64,000 bases of DNA from Chloroflexota bacterium (GTDB lineage: Bacteria; Chloroflexota; Anaerolineae; Anaerolineales; Anaerolineaceae): assembly GCA_023434145.1 (NCBI GenBank), contig JAEYTI010000210.1, positions 1 through 64,000 on the forward strand, given 5' to 3'. The notes beneath the pieces are model-generated. The model made no database searches, had not been told where the DNA came from, and saw only the letters and a list, made by a program, of their open reading frames with translations. A program made the translations under genes and the position numbers. This document shows positions 18,107 to 26,713 of the stretch, piece by piece (the first letter of the stretch is position 1; the number at the start of each line of letters is the position of its first letter).

Positions 18107-19063
18107 CTATCTTTTTCTCGAATTAAGGAAGAAGCCGAATACTTTCTGGATAATGCCCTTTGTATTCGTATCTTCTGTTTGCGCATTACAATCCTCATTA
18201 TCCACCAAACTCCCCGTGTTGAAAGCGATGCCCTCGGAGTAAAACTTTTCTACTTCTTCCTGGGGCTTGATAACGCCTGTAGAGCCGTAGTATGGTACAT
18301 TTGGTTTTTCTGGCTGCCAATAATTTTGACTTGTTCCAAATGAATAATTCTCTTTGGGCTCGAATAAGAGCACAAATTTTATATCTCTTTCGGGCGTTCC
18401 CTGGCATAAGGGGCAAGGACATACCATCACCTCATTCTCTATCGTATCCTCCCAATCGTTGTAGGCCACCTCAAATTCTTCCGGTCCAGCACAGTGATAA
18501 CACACCTGCTCTTCATCCAGTGGACCTCCACAATATTGGCAGTAGCCACAGTCTGGACAGAGCCCATACTCATCTAATTGAGTATGACACAGGTAGCAAT
18601 AATCACATCTGGGACACAATCGTTCGCTATCCAATTCCTCCCCACACTCTAGGCAAAAATCACAAAGAATACACTTGTTTTCCTTATCTAAGTGGGATCC
18701 GCATTCCGGGCAGATAACACATAATTCACACTCCCCCTCCAGGTTGAGCAGCTCACCACAGCGTTTACAATAATCACACAGCGGGCAGTAGCCCTGCTCA
18801 TTAACAAAATGCCCACAATGCTGACAGTAATCGCAGTTGGGGCATAAGCCAAACTGATTCAAAGCTTCACCACAATGGTGGCGATTCCTTTTGGCGGCTC
18901 TTTGTCGAAGATCGAACGCTCGAACGGACGGTGATATTGCGCTTACCTTCACTTTTTCTCTCGCCCGCACATTTTCGATGTCGCCCAGGCAGTTCGGGCA
19001 AATACCTTCCCAAATAACTTGATCAAATGGCTCCTTGCAAACAGGGCAGGGTTGCAATTGCAT
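18107..19063 (-). CDS. Protein with tandem 19-residue zinc-knuckle repeats
   Basis: A 318-residue protein. Residues 6-25 form a CPVC...CPNC zinc ribbon. Residues about 61-191 hold seven head-to-tail units of 19 residues, each Y-C-x2-C-G-x8-C-P-x-C-D. The first Cys pairs start at residues 80, 99, 118, 137, 156 and 175. The first unit lacks its leading Cys. Altogether 27 Cys fall in 128 residues. Another CPCPLC motif lies near 215, and the C-terminal third is low-complexity and polar. Such arrays can hold one Zn per unit and usually serve as rigid binding platforms for nucleic acid or protein. It is located between mcrBC and the larger defence operon. Unknown family. Confidence 0.75.
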   Translation of the reverse strand: MQLQPCPVCKEPFDQVIWEGICPNCLGDIENVRAREKVKVSAISPSVRAFDLRQRAAKRNRHHCGEALNQFGLCPNCDYCQHCGHFVNEQGYCPLCDYCKRCGELLNLEGECELCVICPECGSHLDKENKCILCDFCLECGEELDSERLCPRCDYCYLCHTQLDEYGLCPDCGYCQYCGGPLDEEQVCYHCAGPEEFEVAYNDWEDTIENEVMVCPCPLCQGTPERDIKFVLLFEPKENYSFGTSQNYWQPEKPNVPYYGSTGVIKPQEEVEKFYSEGIAFNTGSLVDNEDCNAQTEDTNTKGIIQKVFGFFLNSRKR

Positions 19064-19184
19064 CGATGAGGTTCCCTTCTCTAAAGGATATCAACTTGTT
19101 AAATCAAAAACGCCGTAACATGCTTTACCATTATTGTTTTCTCCACGAATTCTTTTCTGATTTCCCCACCAAACGATAGTCCAT

Positions 19185-19448
19185 TTACTCTAACTGCGTA
19201 TAATTTTTGATCAGCTTGCTTTGCGGCTTTCCCATTTCTTTGACGGTCTTCATGCCGGTGAAATCTTTGACGTACCGCCCGATCATCGAATTCGTCGTGG
19301 CGTAATCGCCATCCGCAAATTCATGATAGCGCTTGAGATAATACGGGTTCTGTTCGATTGCCACGAATACGAGATCAATGATATTCCCAGGCCATCGTCT
19401 CTTATACGTGTTTAAAATCGCATCAATCACATCCTCGAACTCATCCAT
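19185..19448 (-). CDS. Hypothetical protein (87 aa)
   Basis: A compact helical protein (DEFEDVIDAILNTYKRRWPG ... NPYYLKRYHEFADGD ... MIGRYVKDFTGMK). The ATG at 19448 has GAGGAGGG upstream, one of the best ribosome sites here. The pattern resembles short phage or ICE accessory proteins, but no family is recognised. Confidence 0.6.
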   Translation of the reverse strand: MDEFEDVIDAILNTYKRRWPGNIIDLVFVAIEQNPYYLKRYHEFADGDYATTNSMIGRYVKDFTGMKTVKEMGKPQSKLIKNYTQLE

Positions 19449-19507
19449 ACTTCCCTCCTCTGGTGTTGATAATTAGACTCGTCTTGTGTATATGTACGTC
19501 GCGTTTG

Positions 19508-20749
19508 CTATCTTTGAAGGAATTGCGCAGCAAGAGACCACAGCGAAAATAATAAGGCACATGCTACCAGTAATAGGACGGCCCCAATGATGATTACCGC
19601 AATCGTACATCCTCGCCCCACGGGTTTTATATGAAACGGACGGGCGCGCGCTTTCAAACGTGCTTCCTCAACCTGTATGCCGGTGAGCTTCGCAATTTGC
19701 TTCAGCCGTTTCATTTCTTTTCGCCCTACCTGTCCATCAACAATTGCCATAATCTCAGCGATCGCATATACCGCCTTGCGGGTTTCTCCATCTTCTACGC
19801 CTGCTATTTCGGCGAGCCAGTAGTCAGCATCGCTCCACTGGACCGCAAGATTTTCGGGTACAAAATCGGGATGAAGTTTGCACAGACGGTTCGCCAGTTC
19901 TTTATACGCGGCAAGTTCATTTTCACCGGCACGTTCATCTGCCATCATCATGTTTTGCGCGCTGGCCAACAACAATTCAGGTCTGCCCTGAACTGGCATT
20001 TGGATGGCATGGATTAGTTCGATGCTCATCCCCCGTCCACGCACGCGGGCCTGCACCGCGCGGCCAAGCACTTTGGTGAAGTAGTAATTCCAGCCTCCCG
20101 CAAGAATGATGTTTAAACCAGGAACAACCGCTGATAATAAGAATTTTTCCGACAGATAGCGGGCGGCGATTACACGGGATAAGTTTTTTGAAGCCCAATT
20201 TTGGATATTGCGCCGAATTCCAGTTCGCATAAGCTTGCGAGCCTGCTGCTTTACAACCCCAGGGGCTATCCTTTGAAGTGCATCGCTGGCTAACTCTCCT
20301 GCTTTGACGCCCATTCCTAGTGCAAAGATTGCTTGCACATCTTCCGGGTCATCGGGATTTACAGGCAAACCATACAAGTTGCATAAGTCGTAGGCTGTGC
20401 GAATCTGTAATCGGATGGTGTAGCCTGTTTCAATTGCAAATGCCGCAATCCAGGCTGGAATGGTGATCGCCAAACCGGGAACTGCGACAACGGACGTTGC
20501 GAGAGCAAGAGAACCGGCAGCCGCCAGTGACACAGCGGCAGCGGAGGCCATACCAGCCAATGCTGCCGCCCGCGCCTGTTGAGCGACATACTTTCCCGCG
20601 ATAATGTCCTTCGGTAAGCCGGGATACTTTTTGGCAAGGTAATCCGCAGAAGCGTTTTTCGTATAGCGTTTCAGGGTTTCGGTCAATAAGCGAGCAAACC
20701 ACCCCCGAGATTGATCTGTTCCATATTGTGTTGTACTGGCTTCAGCCAT
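19508..20749 (-). CDS. Membrane-associated protein, EcsC-like with C-terminal TM
   Basis: A 413-residue protein with an Ala-rich amphipathic/hydrophobic stretch at about 55-115 (AGMASAAAVSLAAAGSLALA, then IPAWIAAFAIETGY), a second Gly-rich hydrophobic segment at about 210-225, and a C-terminal membrane helix (about 380-405) before the last residues. The middle (IRLQIRTAYDLCNLYG with PDDPEDVQAIFAL) resembles EcsC-family proteins. The part near 320-345 (IAEIMAIVDGQVGRKEMKRL) resembles a TerB-like helical domain. GGAGAT precedes the ATG. It follows the large defence operon by 232 bp and may be a separate unit. Both family hints are moderate at best. Confidence 0.5.
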   Translation of the reverse strand: MAEASTTQYGTDQSRGWFARLLTETLKRYTKNASADYLAKKYPGLPKDIIAGKYVAQQARAAALAGMASAAAVSLAAAGSLALATSVVAVPGLAITIPAWIAAFAIETGYTIRLQIRTAYDLCNLYGLPVNPDDPEDVQAIFALGMGVKAGELASDALQRIAPGVVKQQARKLMRTGIRRNIQNWASKNLSRVIAARYLSEKFLLSAVVPGLNIILAGGWNYYFTKVLGRAVQARVRGRGMSIELIHAIQMPVQGRPELLLASAQNMMMADERAGENELAAYKELANRLCKLHPDFVPENLAVQWSDADYWLAEIAGVEDGETRKAVYAIAEIMAIVDGQVGRKEMKRLKQIAKLTGIQVEEARLKARARPFHIKPVGRGCTIAVIIIGAVLLLVACALLFSLWSLAAQFLQR

Positions 20750-20980
20750 TGGTGTATCTCCGGTGGTTCAGTTATCGATCATCTAAAATTGGTGCAGTAC
20801 AGCCCAAATTGGCGCTTTTTCTCTGGCGGACAAAGATAAACCTGCTCCTCTCCTTGCCGATTTGGAGCCTCTTGCACTGGCAGTCCAGAAAGATGTTTTA
20901 CATAAGCGATCCAACACGTTTTAAGAACGAAGCACACTGCGCTTTGACCCAGGTCTGGATTTGTATATAGATGGCCATTT

Positions 20981-21691
20981 TTACGATCCATCCTGTTGTA
21001 ATCGCTCCGGATGATTGAATAAGTATTGAACCAGGGAGTTCAATAGGCGAATAGCCCCTATACTAAGTCGAGTTTTATGCATAAAAAAGGTTGCAGACCC
21101 TCCATGAACAATGTTGTTCCGTAATTGATACAACATGAAGATAAGCTGCCGATAAAACTTTTGACGGTCAATCGGGAAACCATTCGCGTCTAAATCTAAA
21201 TCCAAGTGGTGATATTGAAATAGAACTTCCCCATTCGGAAGAAAGCATCGGTTATCTATACTCGCAATTCCATGCAAATTTGCCAAGTCACAGGTATATC
21301 TTTGACCTTCATACTCGTATTGAATGGCCGTAGTCCCTGTGGGTTGTTGAACTTCGGGGGTTCTCGTGGAGAGATACTTTATAAATCCTCGATTGTCTCT
21401 TAAAAGTTCAGTAGTGAATTGGTCGTCTTCAGCGAACCGCCGTGATATAAACCGCAATTTTGCATCTTCACTACGCCCACGAATATTTGGTTTTGTAATC
21501 CCGTCATCAACCATGACGCTTTTTATTGTGACCTTTGGTATATCAGCAATATTGTAAAGGGCATTAAAAACAGCCCACAAGGCCATATATCGAATACTCT
21601 CTGGTGCATGTCCATCCAACGGGCGATATACTGTTTCATACCATTGGAAGACATCTTTGACTCTTTCTTGTTGGTACTGTGAGATTGCCAT
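20981..21691 (-). CDS. HEPN-candidate protein, last gene of the large operon
   Basis: About 236 residues starting MAISQYQQERVKD. The start at 21691 is just 2 nt after the stop of the methyltransferase gene (an upstream TTG at 21712 is the alternative), so translation is probably coupled. The N-terminal half has ESIRYMALWAVFNALYNIAD. Near the C-terminus lies FMLYQLRNNIVHGG, an R-x4-H motif at the end of a helix, the signature of HEPN ribonucleases and Apea-like abortive-infection proteins. If correct it would be an RNA-cleaving toxin arm of the operon. Only the short motif supports the call. Confidence 0.5.
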   Translation of the reverse strand: MAISQYQQERVKDVFQWYETVYRPLDGHAPESIRYMALWAVFNALYNIADIPKVTIKSVMVDDGITKPNIRGRSEDAKLRFISRRFAEDDQFTTELLRDNRGFIKYLSTRTPEVQQPTGTTAIQYEYEGQRYTCDLANLHGIASIDNRCFLPNGEVLFQYHHLDLDLDANGFPIDRQKFYRQLIFMLYQLRNNIVHGGSATFFMHKTRLSIGAIRLLNSLVQYLFNHPERLQQDGS

Positions 21692-21693
21692 TT

Positions 21694-24600
21694 TTACCGC
21701 ATCTTCTTCCAATCGCCGCTCTTCCCGCCGTGCTTCTCGCGCTGATGGCTCTCTTTCTCGTACCCCATCACCATCTTACCGCAGACCCCGCACTTATACA
21801 GCCCAAAATCTGTCAGCGTGGGCTGGGCAACCGGCAGATCATCCTCCACCTTTTCCGGCGCGGCAGGACTCGCCGGTTCAGCATGTTTTTCTTCCGCACG
21901 CTCTCCGCTGCTTTCCTGCTTCGGCTGCTGAATGGTGATGGTCTCTTGTCTGGGCGCAGGTGACTCAATCCCCCTACGGCTTTCGCGATCCGCCACCGGT
22001 GACTGCCCCACCTCAACGGACTGCCCTATCTCCTGCCCTTTCAGCCGCTCCCACGCCTCGAGCACCAGCCGGCGCGTGCGGTACTCCCCGTACTGCCTGA
22101 TCTCCTTCTCCTTCAGCACGCGGAACGTCTCGCCGGGGAAATCGCTGGCGGCGGCGCGCTGCGCGTACCCCAGCGGATCGAGGGGATTGGCGACCTCTTC
22201 CCACGGGTCGAGGATATCTTCCAGCTCGCGCGGCGTGAGGTCAGCAGGGTCGATGATGTAGCGCAGCTGCTTCCGGTTCAGACCATACAGGCGGGCATAA
22301 TAGGCGTCCAGTTCGGCACGCAGTAGGGCACGGCGGTTTTCGTCCCAGGGGAAGGGTTCGCCGTGGTAACCCATGTCTTCGGCAAAGGGTTTTAGATCAT
22401 AAGCAGTGTAGACTAGTTCTAGGACACGTCTTGAAATATATTCTATATCGGTGCACGAATATAGGGCTGGAGGAATGATTGGAAGCTGCCTCAAAACATA
22501 GAAGGCAATATTTATACCCCCAACTTTTTGGCGAACAACATAATCGAGTGTGATACAACAAAGATTTGCATAAAACGCAGCTATGAGATCAACAGAGTTG
22601 TAACTTGAAAAGATAACTGGCATGCTCGCCCCTACAGCTGCCATAGGAATAAGCGAGGAAATAAGAGTTCTTGCGTTTGTTGGACTAGTCACTTTCTGAA
22701 AGCCCATCAACCATTTTCGTTTGTACTCTTTTGGGATTCGTTTACTAAGCTCACTGGTTATTATCCAGTATCGAGGTTTTACACAAAATGAGAAATTTTG
22801 TTTTTCAACTTCTGTTGCATTTTCCGAACCACCAGGCCTGAAAATATTACTAAGGTTTACTACAACTGATGCCAACCTATGATCATACAAATTAGTCATC
22901 TTCCCTTCATACAGGCGAACGTACTCCTCACCCTTCAATGAATAGCTGTAGTCAAAATTTGGTTTTACTTCGCTAAACTTTTCTTCAGTATTAAAATGAC
23001 TCGCATCATTCGTCATATGAAACATTTCGGAAAAGCTTACTAGCCAATTGTTTGTGCCTTCTGATAATAGAATAGGTATTTTCTTATATATTTTTCGTGT
23101 CAGTATAGCATCGGCAGACGTACGAAAAATTGACATTGTACGAGTGTTGGGATTAAATAATGAGATTTCTAAAGGGTCTAGTGTGAAACGACGATGCTCG
23201 TCACGTAAATGCTCTACCTTAGTGGCGAAGAAGATAAAGTCAGCTTTAGCTACTTGTGTACTGGAAAGTGTAAGCAGGCAGAATTTATATGCGCGATGCA
23301 CAATAGGGAAAATAGCCTCTCGGTTCTCAAAGTCAAATAGACTACAAATTTCGCGATTTTCTACCAAGTCGCTAAAGAAGTCTTTGGTGGTATCATCTGT
23401 AGCAATTCCGGTTGGGACAATGACACCTGATCTGCCTTGAGAACCCATCAAGCCGCGGAAATGCTCAGCAAACAGGGCGTAGGTATTCATATCACCAACT
23501 GCGGTCAGCGGATAGCGGCGTGATGTTCTTACAAACTTACTTCCACACTCAGCAGTGTGCTTGGCCTCCCTAAATATGAAGGATAGAGCCGGATTACTAG
23601 TAGCGAGCCTATCTATCAATTTCTGTCGGGCGGTTTTATTTGGCGCTGCGGCAATCTCTGGATCATACGAGGCGAAAAACTCCTCCTCTTGCAGCTTAAT
23701 CCTCTCCCAAGGCGGGTTTCCGAGAGTACAATCAAAGCCAGTTTGATCACCCTTGAATACCTGTGGAAAAGCCAGGCCCCAATGGAAAAAGTTTTGCTCC
23801 TTTGACAGCGCCGTCACGCGTTCTGCCAGTTCCTGTGGAATGGGTTGGCCGCGCTGGAGCTTGCGTAGATTACCCTGCACTGGGGCCAGGACCGGGCTCG
23901 TATCTGGTCTAATTGACCAGAAGAAAGCCGCCGTCCATAGGTTCGCCATCAACTTTTGCTGCTGGTAACCACCCGAAGCTAACCAGTCGCGGTACTGCTC
24001 GGCCTTGTGCTGCACGTCCTGGGCGGTGTCTTCGGGCATCCGGTCCAGTTCCTGCGGCAGCGTAGCTAAATAGTCCTGCAAATCAGCCTGGCTTTCTAAC
24101 AGCGTGACCTGAAAACCTAGCTGGTGTGCTGGCGCTTCGCGGTTGACTTTCTTCAACGCGCTGGCGGCCTTTTTATCGTCACCAGTGACCGGATTGAAGG
24201 CGTCGTCTGGAACTTTCAGGTCTTGAATATCGACTTTCGGCCCCACGCCTACCAGGCTATTCCCGCACTGGATGTGCGCGTCCAGGAAGGAGAGCGGCTT
24301 GCCCGGTTCGAGCGACTCCAGCCACAGATTGACCTTGCACAGTTCAACCGACATGGGGTTGATATCAACGCCGTAAATGCAGTGTCGGATCACATCGCGC
24401 AGGGCGCGGCGCATTTCGTTGGGCGGGGGCTCGTCGCCACCGGCGCGCGCCTGGGCCAGCCGCCCAGCAATGCGGTGGGCCGCGGCAATCAGGAAATGCC
24501 CGCTTCCGCAGGCCGGGTCGCACACTTTCAGGTCGAGCAGGGCAAATTCAGCGAGTAGCGAGTGGCGAGTGGCGAGTGGTGTGCGGTTCCAGAGGGCGGT

Positions 24601-26664
24601 GAGTGACGAGTAGTCAGTGGCGAGTTGTTGGGCTACGGATTGCGCTTTTCCAGGCTGCGTGTCAGGGCTAGAATTTGCTTGCCGAGTATCGTGATCGAAT
24701 CCTGGATCGGCTGCGCCTGTTCCGCTTTCATAAGATCCACGCGCTGGCTGAGGATCAGATGAGTCTCCAGTTCCCGCAAGCTTCCCATCGCGATACGGAG
24801 AAACTGTTGAAATTCCTTCGTCCCGGTCCTGCCCCAACCCTCGGCGATATTCGCCGGGACCGAAACTGCTGCCCGGCGCATCTGGCTTGTCAGGCCGAAC
24901 AGTTCTTCTTTGGGAAACTGCCTGGTCAGTCGGTATACCTGCTCTGCGAGATCCATCCCTCGCTTCCAAACTTCCAATTCTTGATAAGAATGAATAGGCA
25001 TATTGCTTCTCCTCTTCATCCTTCCACTCGCCGCTTCCTATTCGCCACTCCCCATTCACCATTCGCCATTCACCACTCGCCACTCGCTCCGCCCGTTTCA
25101 GCCGGTCTTCGATCACCGGGTCCAGGGCCGAATCAAGCAGCACGCGGATCAGGCTGGTGGGGGTGTAATAGCTGCCGGTTGTCTTGCGCTCGTTGCCCGC
25201 CGCGCTGGTCAATTGGAAGGTACCGGCCTCGATATTGAGCAGGGGGTGCAGCTCGAGCAGCGACTCGTACACGCTGCCCAGCTCTTCCGGCCCCAGGTTG
25301 CGGTAATCCACCGCCCGGCGGGTTGCGTTTCTTCCTGAAACGCCTTTCTCAGTGATAAAGGCCAGCGAGCGAACGGCGCTCAGCAGGGACTGGTTATCCA
25401 ACCGCGCCTCGTTGAGGTCCGCGGTAGAGCGCGGATCAAACAAGAACCCACCCAAGACGGGGAGAGCGAGTGGCGAGTAGGAATTGGCGAGTGGATTTTC
25501 TACACCATTCGCCATTCGCCGCTCGCTACTCGCGTTTTCCCCACTCAGCAGCGTCATCAGCAGCCGCAGCGCCTCATAGCGGTCGTGGTGGCGGCTGCCG
25601 CGCTGGCGCTCGGCCAGGGCGCGCAGGCGAGCGGTGGAGTAATGCAGTTTGTAGCGTTCCTTGGCCTCTGGCGCTGCATCGGGGAGCAGCAGCAGGTCGC
25701 GGTCTTCGGCGGCGAACAGGAAGATCAACCGGTACACCAGCCGCAGGAGCTGGCGGTAATAATCCTGGGCCGGCAGATCGCCCTTTTTGAGCCGGCCGCG
25801 CAGATCCGCGTTGAGCGGATGCTGCAAGAACCCCTGGCCAAGCAGCTCGATCGCGCCTTTCACGCCATCTCGCAGGTCGTCCAGCGCGCGCGTGCCGCGC
25901 TCTTGGGCGCTCTTCGACCAGCGCTCAAGGAGGCAGTCGGTGAGTGGCGAGTGGCGAGTGGTTGAAGGTTTTTCGTCACCACTCGCCATTCGCTGTTCGC
26001 TACTCACCCCAAATCGCGATTCATGACAGATTAACCATAACATCACGAAGTCAGAATACACCTCGCCCTCGAACATCGATTCCAGGTCAAAGTCGATGTA
26101 TGCCTGGCGAGTGAGAGAGGCGTTGTCGCGCAGGATGCGCAGCCGCAGCCCGTTGGAAAGCAGCCCCCACTGCGCCGCCTCGGACCGGTTCAGGTATTCC
26201 TGCATCAAACTGTGCGGGCTAATCCGCGCTGCGCCCGCCGCGCCAGGCGTGCGCCGGTCCAGATCCAGTCCGCAGCCTACCAGGTGGATGGGAATGTTCT
26301 GCCACTGGTGTGAGATCGGATACGACTTGCCTGCGATTTCCACCGCTTTGGTCGTGCTCAAGCGCCCGAAACCCAGCTCCTGGAACAGCGGCAGCAGCCA
26401 GCGCTCGCGGGTCAGGGTTGTCCCAGCGTCGTTCGGTCCTAGCCGGCCGCGCGAAGTCTTAAACGCGCCCCACAACCCACTCATCCGATTCCACGACCGG
26501 TTGATCGCCTCATTGATCTTCTCCCCCGGCGCAAGGTGGTAGCTCTCCGGGCTCAGCCCTTCCAGACTCTTGTCGTTCTCGCTGATGCGCTGAAGCAGGT
26601 CAACCGGGAGCAGGGCCCCCTCGGTATGGATGGTGGTGAAGGTGTTGCGGTTGCGAGTTTGCAT
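21694..26664 (-). CDS. Eco57I/PglX-type DNA methyltransferase (DrmMI-like) with in-frame inserts
   Basis: A 1656-residue protein, unusually long for the family (about 1200-1350). The N-terminal part (residues 1-480) is the conserved PglX/type IIG region with the TGSYYTPTSLIRVLLDSALDP motif near 530. SAM-binding motif I DPACGSGHFLIAAAHRI lies near 716 and the adenine-methylase motif NPPW near 981. A target-recognition-like half follows. The C-terminus has a C-x2-C-x11-H-x4-H zinc finger (CGVCGKM...H...H). Three insertions made of GAGTGGC-type repeats keep the frame: 25939-26008, 25464-25533 and 24551-25087. The last contains a separate gene. It is gene 7 of the eight-gene operon and is likely the self-marking methylase of a DISARM-like system. 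Confidence 0.8.
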   Translation of the reverse strand: MQTRNRNTFTTIHTEGALLPVDLLQRISENDKSLEGLSPESYHLAPGEKINEAINRSWNRMSGLWGAFKTSRGRLGPNDAGTTLTRERWLLPLFQELGFGRLSTTKAVEIAGKSYPISHQWQNIPIHLVGCGLDLDRRTPGAAGAARISPHSLMQEYLNRSEAAQWGLLSNGLRLRILRDNASLTRQAYIDFDLESMFEGEVYSDFVMLWLICHESRFGVSSEQRMASGDEKPSTTRHSPLTDCLLERWSKSAQERGTRALDDLRDGVKGAIELLGQGFLQHPLNADLRGRLKKGDLPAQDYYRQLLRLVYRLIFLFAAEDRDLLLLPDAAPEAKERYKLHYSTARLRALAERQRGSRHHDRYEALRLLMTLLSGENASSERRMANGVENPLANSYSPLALPVLGGFLFDPRSTADLNEARLDNQSLLSAVRSLAFITEKGVSGRNATRRAVDYRNLGPEELGSVYESLLELHPLLNIEAGTFQLTSAAGNERKTTGSYYTPTSLIRVLLDSALDPVIEDRLKRAERVASGEWRMVNGEWRIGSGEWKDEEEKQYAYSFLSRIGSLEARDGSRRAGIPTDQAVSQRRTVRPDKPDAPGSSFGPGEYRRGLGQDRDEGISTVSPYRDGKLAGTGDSSDPQPARGSYESGTGAADPGFDHDTRQANSSPDTQPGKAQSVAQQLATDYSSLTALWNRTPLATRHSLLAEFALLDLKVCDPACGSGHFLIAAAHRIAGRLAQARAGGDEPPPNEMRRALRDVIRHCIYGVDINPMSVELCKVNLWLESLEPGKPLSFLDAHIQCGNSLVGVGPKVDIQDLKVPDDAFNPVTGDDKKAASALKKVNREAPAHQLGFQVTLLESQADLQDYLATLPQELDRMPEDTAQDVQHKAEQYRDWLASGGYQQQKLMANLWTAAFFWSIRPDTSPVLAPVQGNLRKLQRGQPIPQELAERVTALSKEQNFFHWGLAFPQVFKGDQTGFDCTLGNPPWERIKLQEEEFFASYDPEIAAAPNKTARQKLIDRLATSNPALSFIFREAKHTAECGSKFVRTSRRYPLTAVGDMNTYALFAEHFRGLMGSQGRSGVIVPTGIATDDTTKDFFSDLVENREICSLFDFENREAIFPIVHRAYKFCLLTLSSTQVAKADFIFFATKVEHLRDEHRRFTLDPLEISLFNPNTRTMSIFRTSADAILTRKIYKKIPILLSEGTNNWLVSFSEMFHMTNDASHFNTEEKFSEVKPNFDYSYSLKGEEYVRLYEGKMTNLYDHRLASVVVNLSNIFRPGGSENATEVEKQNFSFCVKPRYWIITSELSKRIPKEYKRKWLMGFQKVTSPTNARTLISSLIPMAAVGASMPVIFSSYNSVDLIAAFYANLCCITLDYVVRQKVGGINIAFYVLRQLPIIPPALYSCTDIEYISRRVLELVYTAYDLKPFAEDMGYHGEPFPWDENRRALLRAELDAYYARLYGLNRKQLRYIIDPADLTPRELEDILDPWEEVANPLDPLGYAQRAAASDFPGETFRVLKEKEIRQYGEYRTRRLVLEAWERLKGQEIGQSVEVGQSPVADRESRRGIESPAPRQETITIQQPKQESSGERAEEKHAEPASPAAPEKVEDDLPVAQPTLTDFGLYKCGVCGKMVMGYEKESHQREKHGGKSGDWKKMR
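24551..25087 (-). mobile_element. Repeat-flanked S23/IVS-type insert inside the methyltransferase gene
   Basis: A segment of about 540 bp begins and ends with tandem GAGTGGC-like units in inverted orientation; 17 bp (24565-24581 versus 25071-25087) are exact inverted copies. It splits the methyltransferase between the YYTPTSLIRVLLDSALDP block and the DPACGSG motif, which are normally about 20-40 residues apart. It carries a complete four-helix-bundle gene in another frame. The host frame stays open through it for about 180 codons and encodes a polar, disorder-like linker. Confidence 0.75.
24633..25001 (-). CDS. S23/IVS-family four-helix-bundle protein nested in the methyltransferase gene
   Basis: A 122-residue protein of the family encoded in 23S rRNA intervening sequences; its fold is shared with the DGR accessory protein Avd. 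Typical blocks are SYQELEVWKRGMDLAEQVY, FPKEELFGLTSQMRRAAVSV, PANIAEGWGR, and a final LGKQILALTRSLEK helix. The ATG at 25001 has AGGAG 8 nt upstream, so it can be translated on its own. It is read in the same direction as the methyltransferase but in a different frame, and is flanked by inverted repeats. The family call is strong; being nested inside a protein gene is unusual. Confidence 0.85.
   Translation of the reverse strand: MPIHSYQELEVWKRGMDLAEQVYRLTRQFPKEELFGLTSQMRRAAVSVPANIAEGWGRTGTKEFQQFLRIAMGSLRELETHLILSQRVDLMKAEQAQPIQDSITILGKQILALTRSLEKRNP
25464..25533. repeat. Hairpin mini-insert 2 in the methyltransferase gene
   Basis: Imperfect inverted arms of about 29 bp (25466-25494 and 25505-25533) built from GCGAGTGGC units around a 10-nt loop. 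It adds the residues SSERRMANGVENPLANSYSP to the protein without a frame change. The same repeat family flanks the S23 insert, but here no gene is inside. Confidence 0.75.
25939..26008. repeat. Hairpin mini-insert 3 in the methyltransferase gene
   Basis: Inverted arms 25939-25962 and 25978-26008 of the same GAGTGGC repeat family, with the right arm carrying one extra unit, around a 15-nt loop. It adds SSEQRMASGDEKPSTTRHSP to the protein in frame. The peptide is alike to that of insert 2, consistent with a shared origin. Confidence 0.75.
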
Positions 26665-26713
26665 GGGCTCTAATGTATTCCCAACTTCAAGGTTACATCG
26701 AAGAAGAAACGGT

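Noticed and set aside
24633..25001. Reading the S23-family protein as the Avd accessory protein of the DGR
   Set aside because: It lies 17 kb from the variable regions, inside a methyltransferase gene with inverted repeats, and its motifs fit the IVS branch rather than Avd. The shared fold is noted but no DGR role is claimed.
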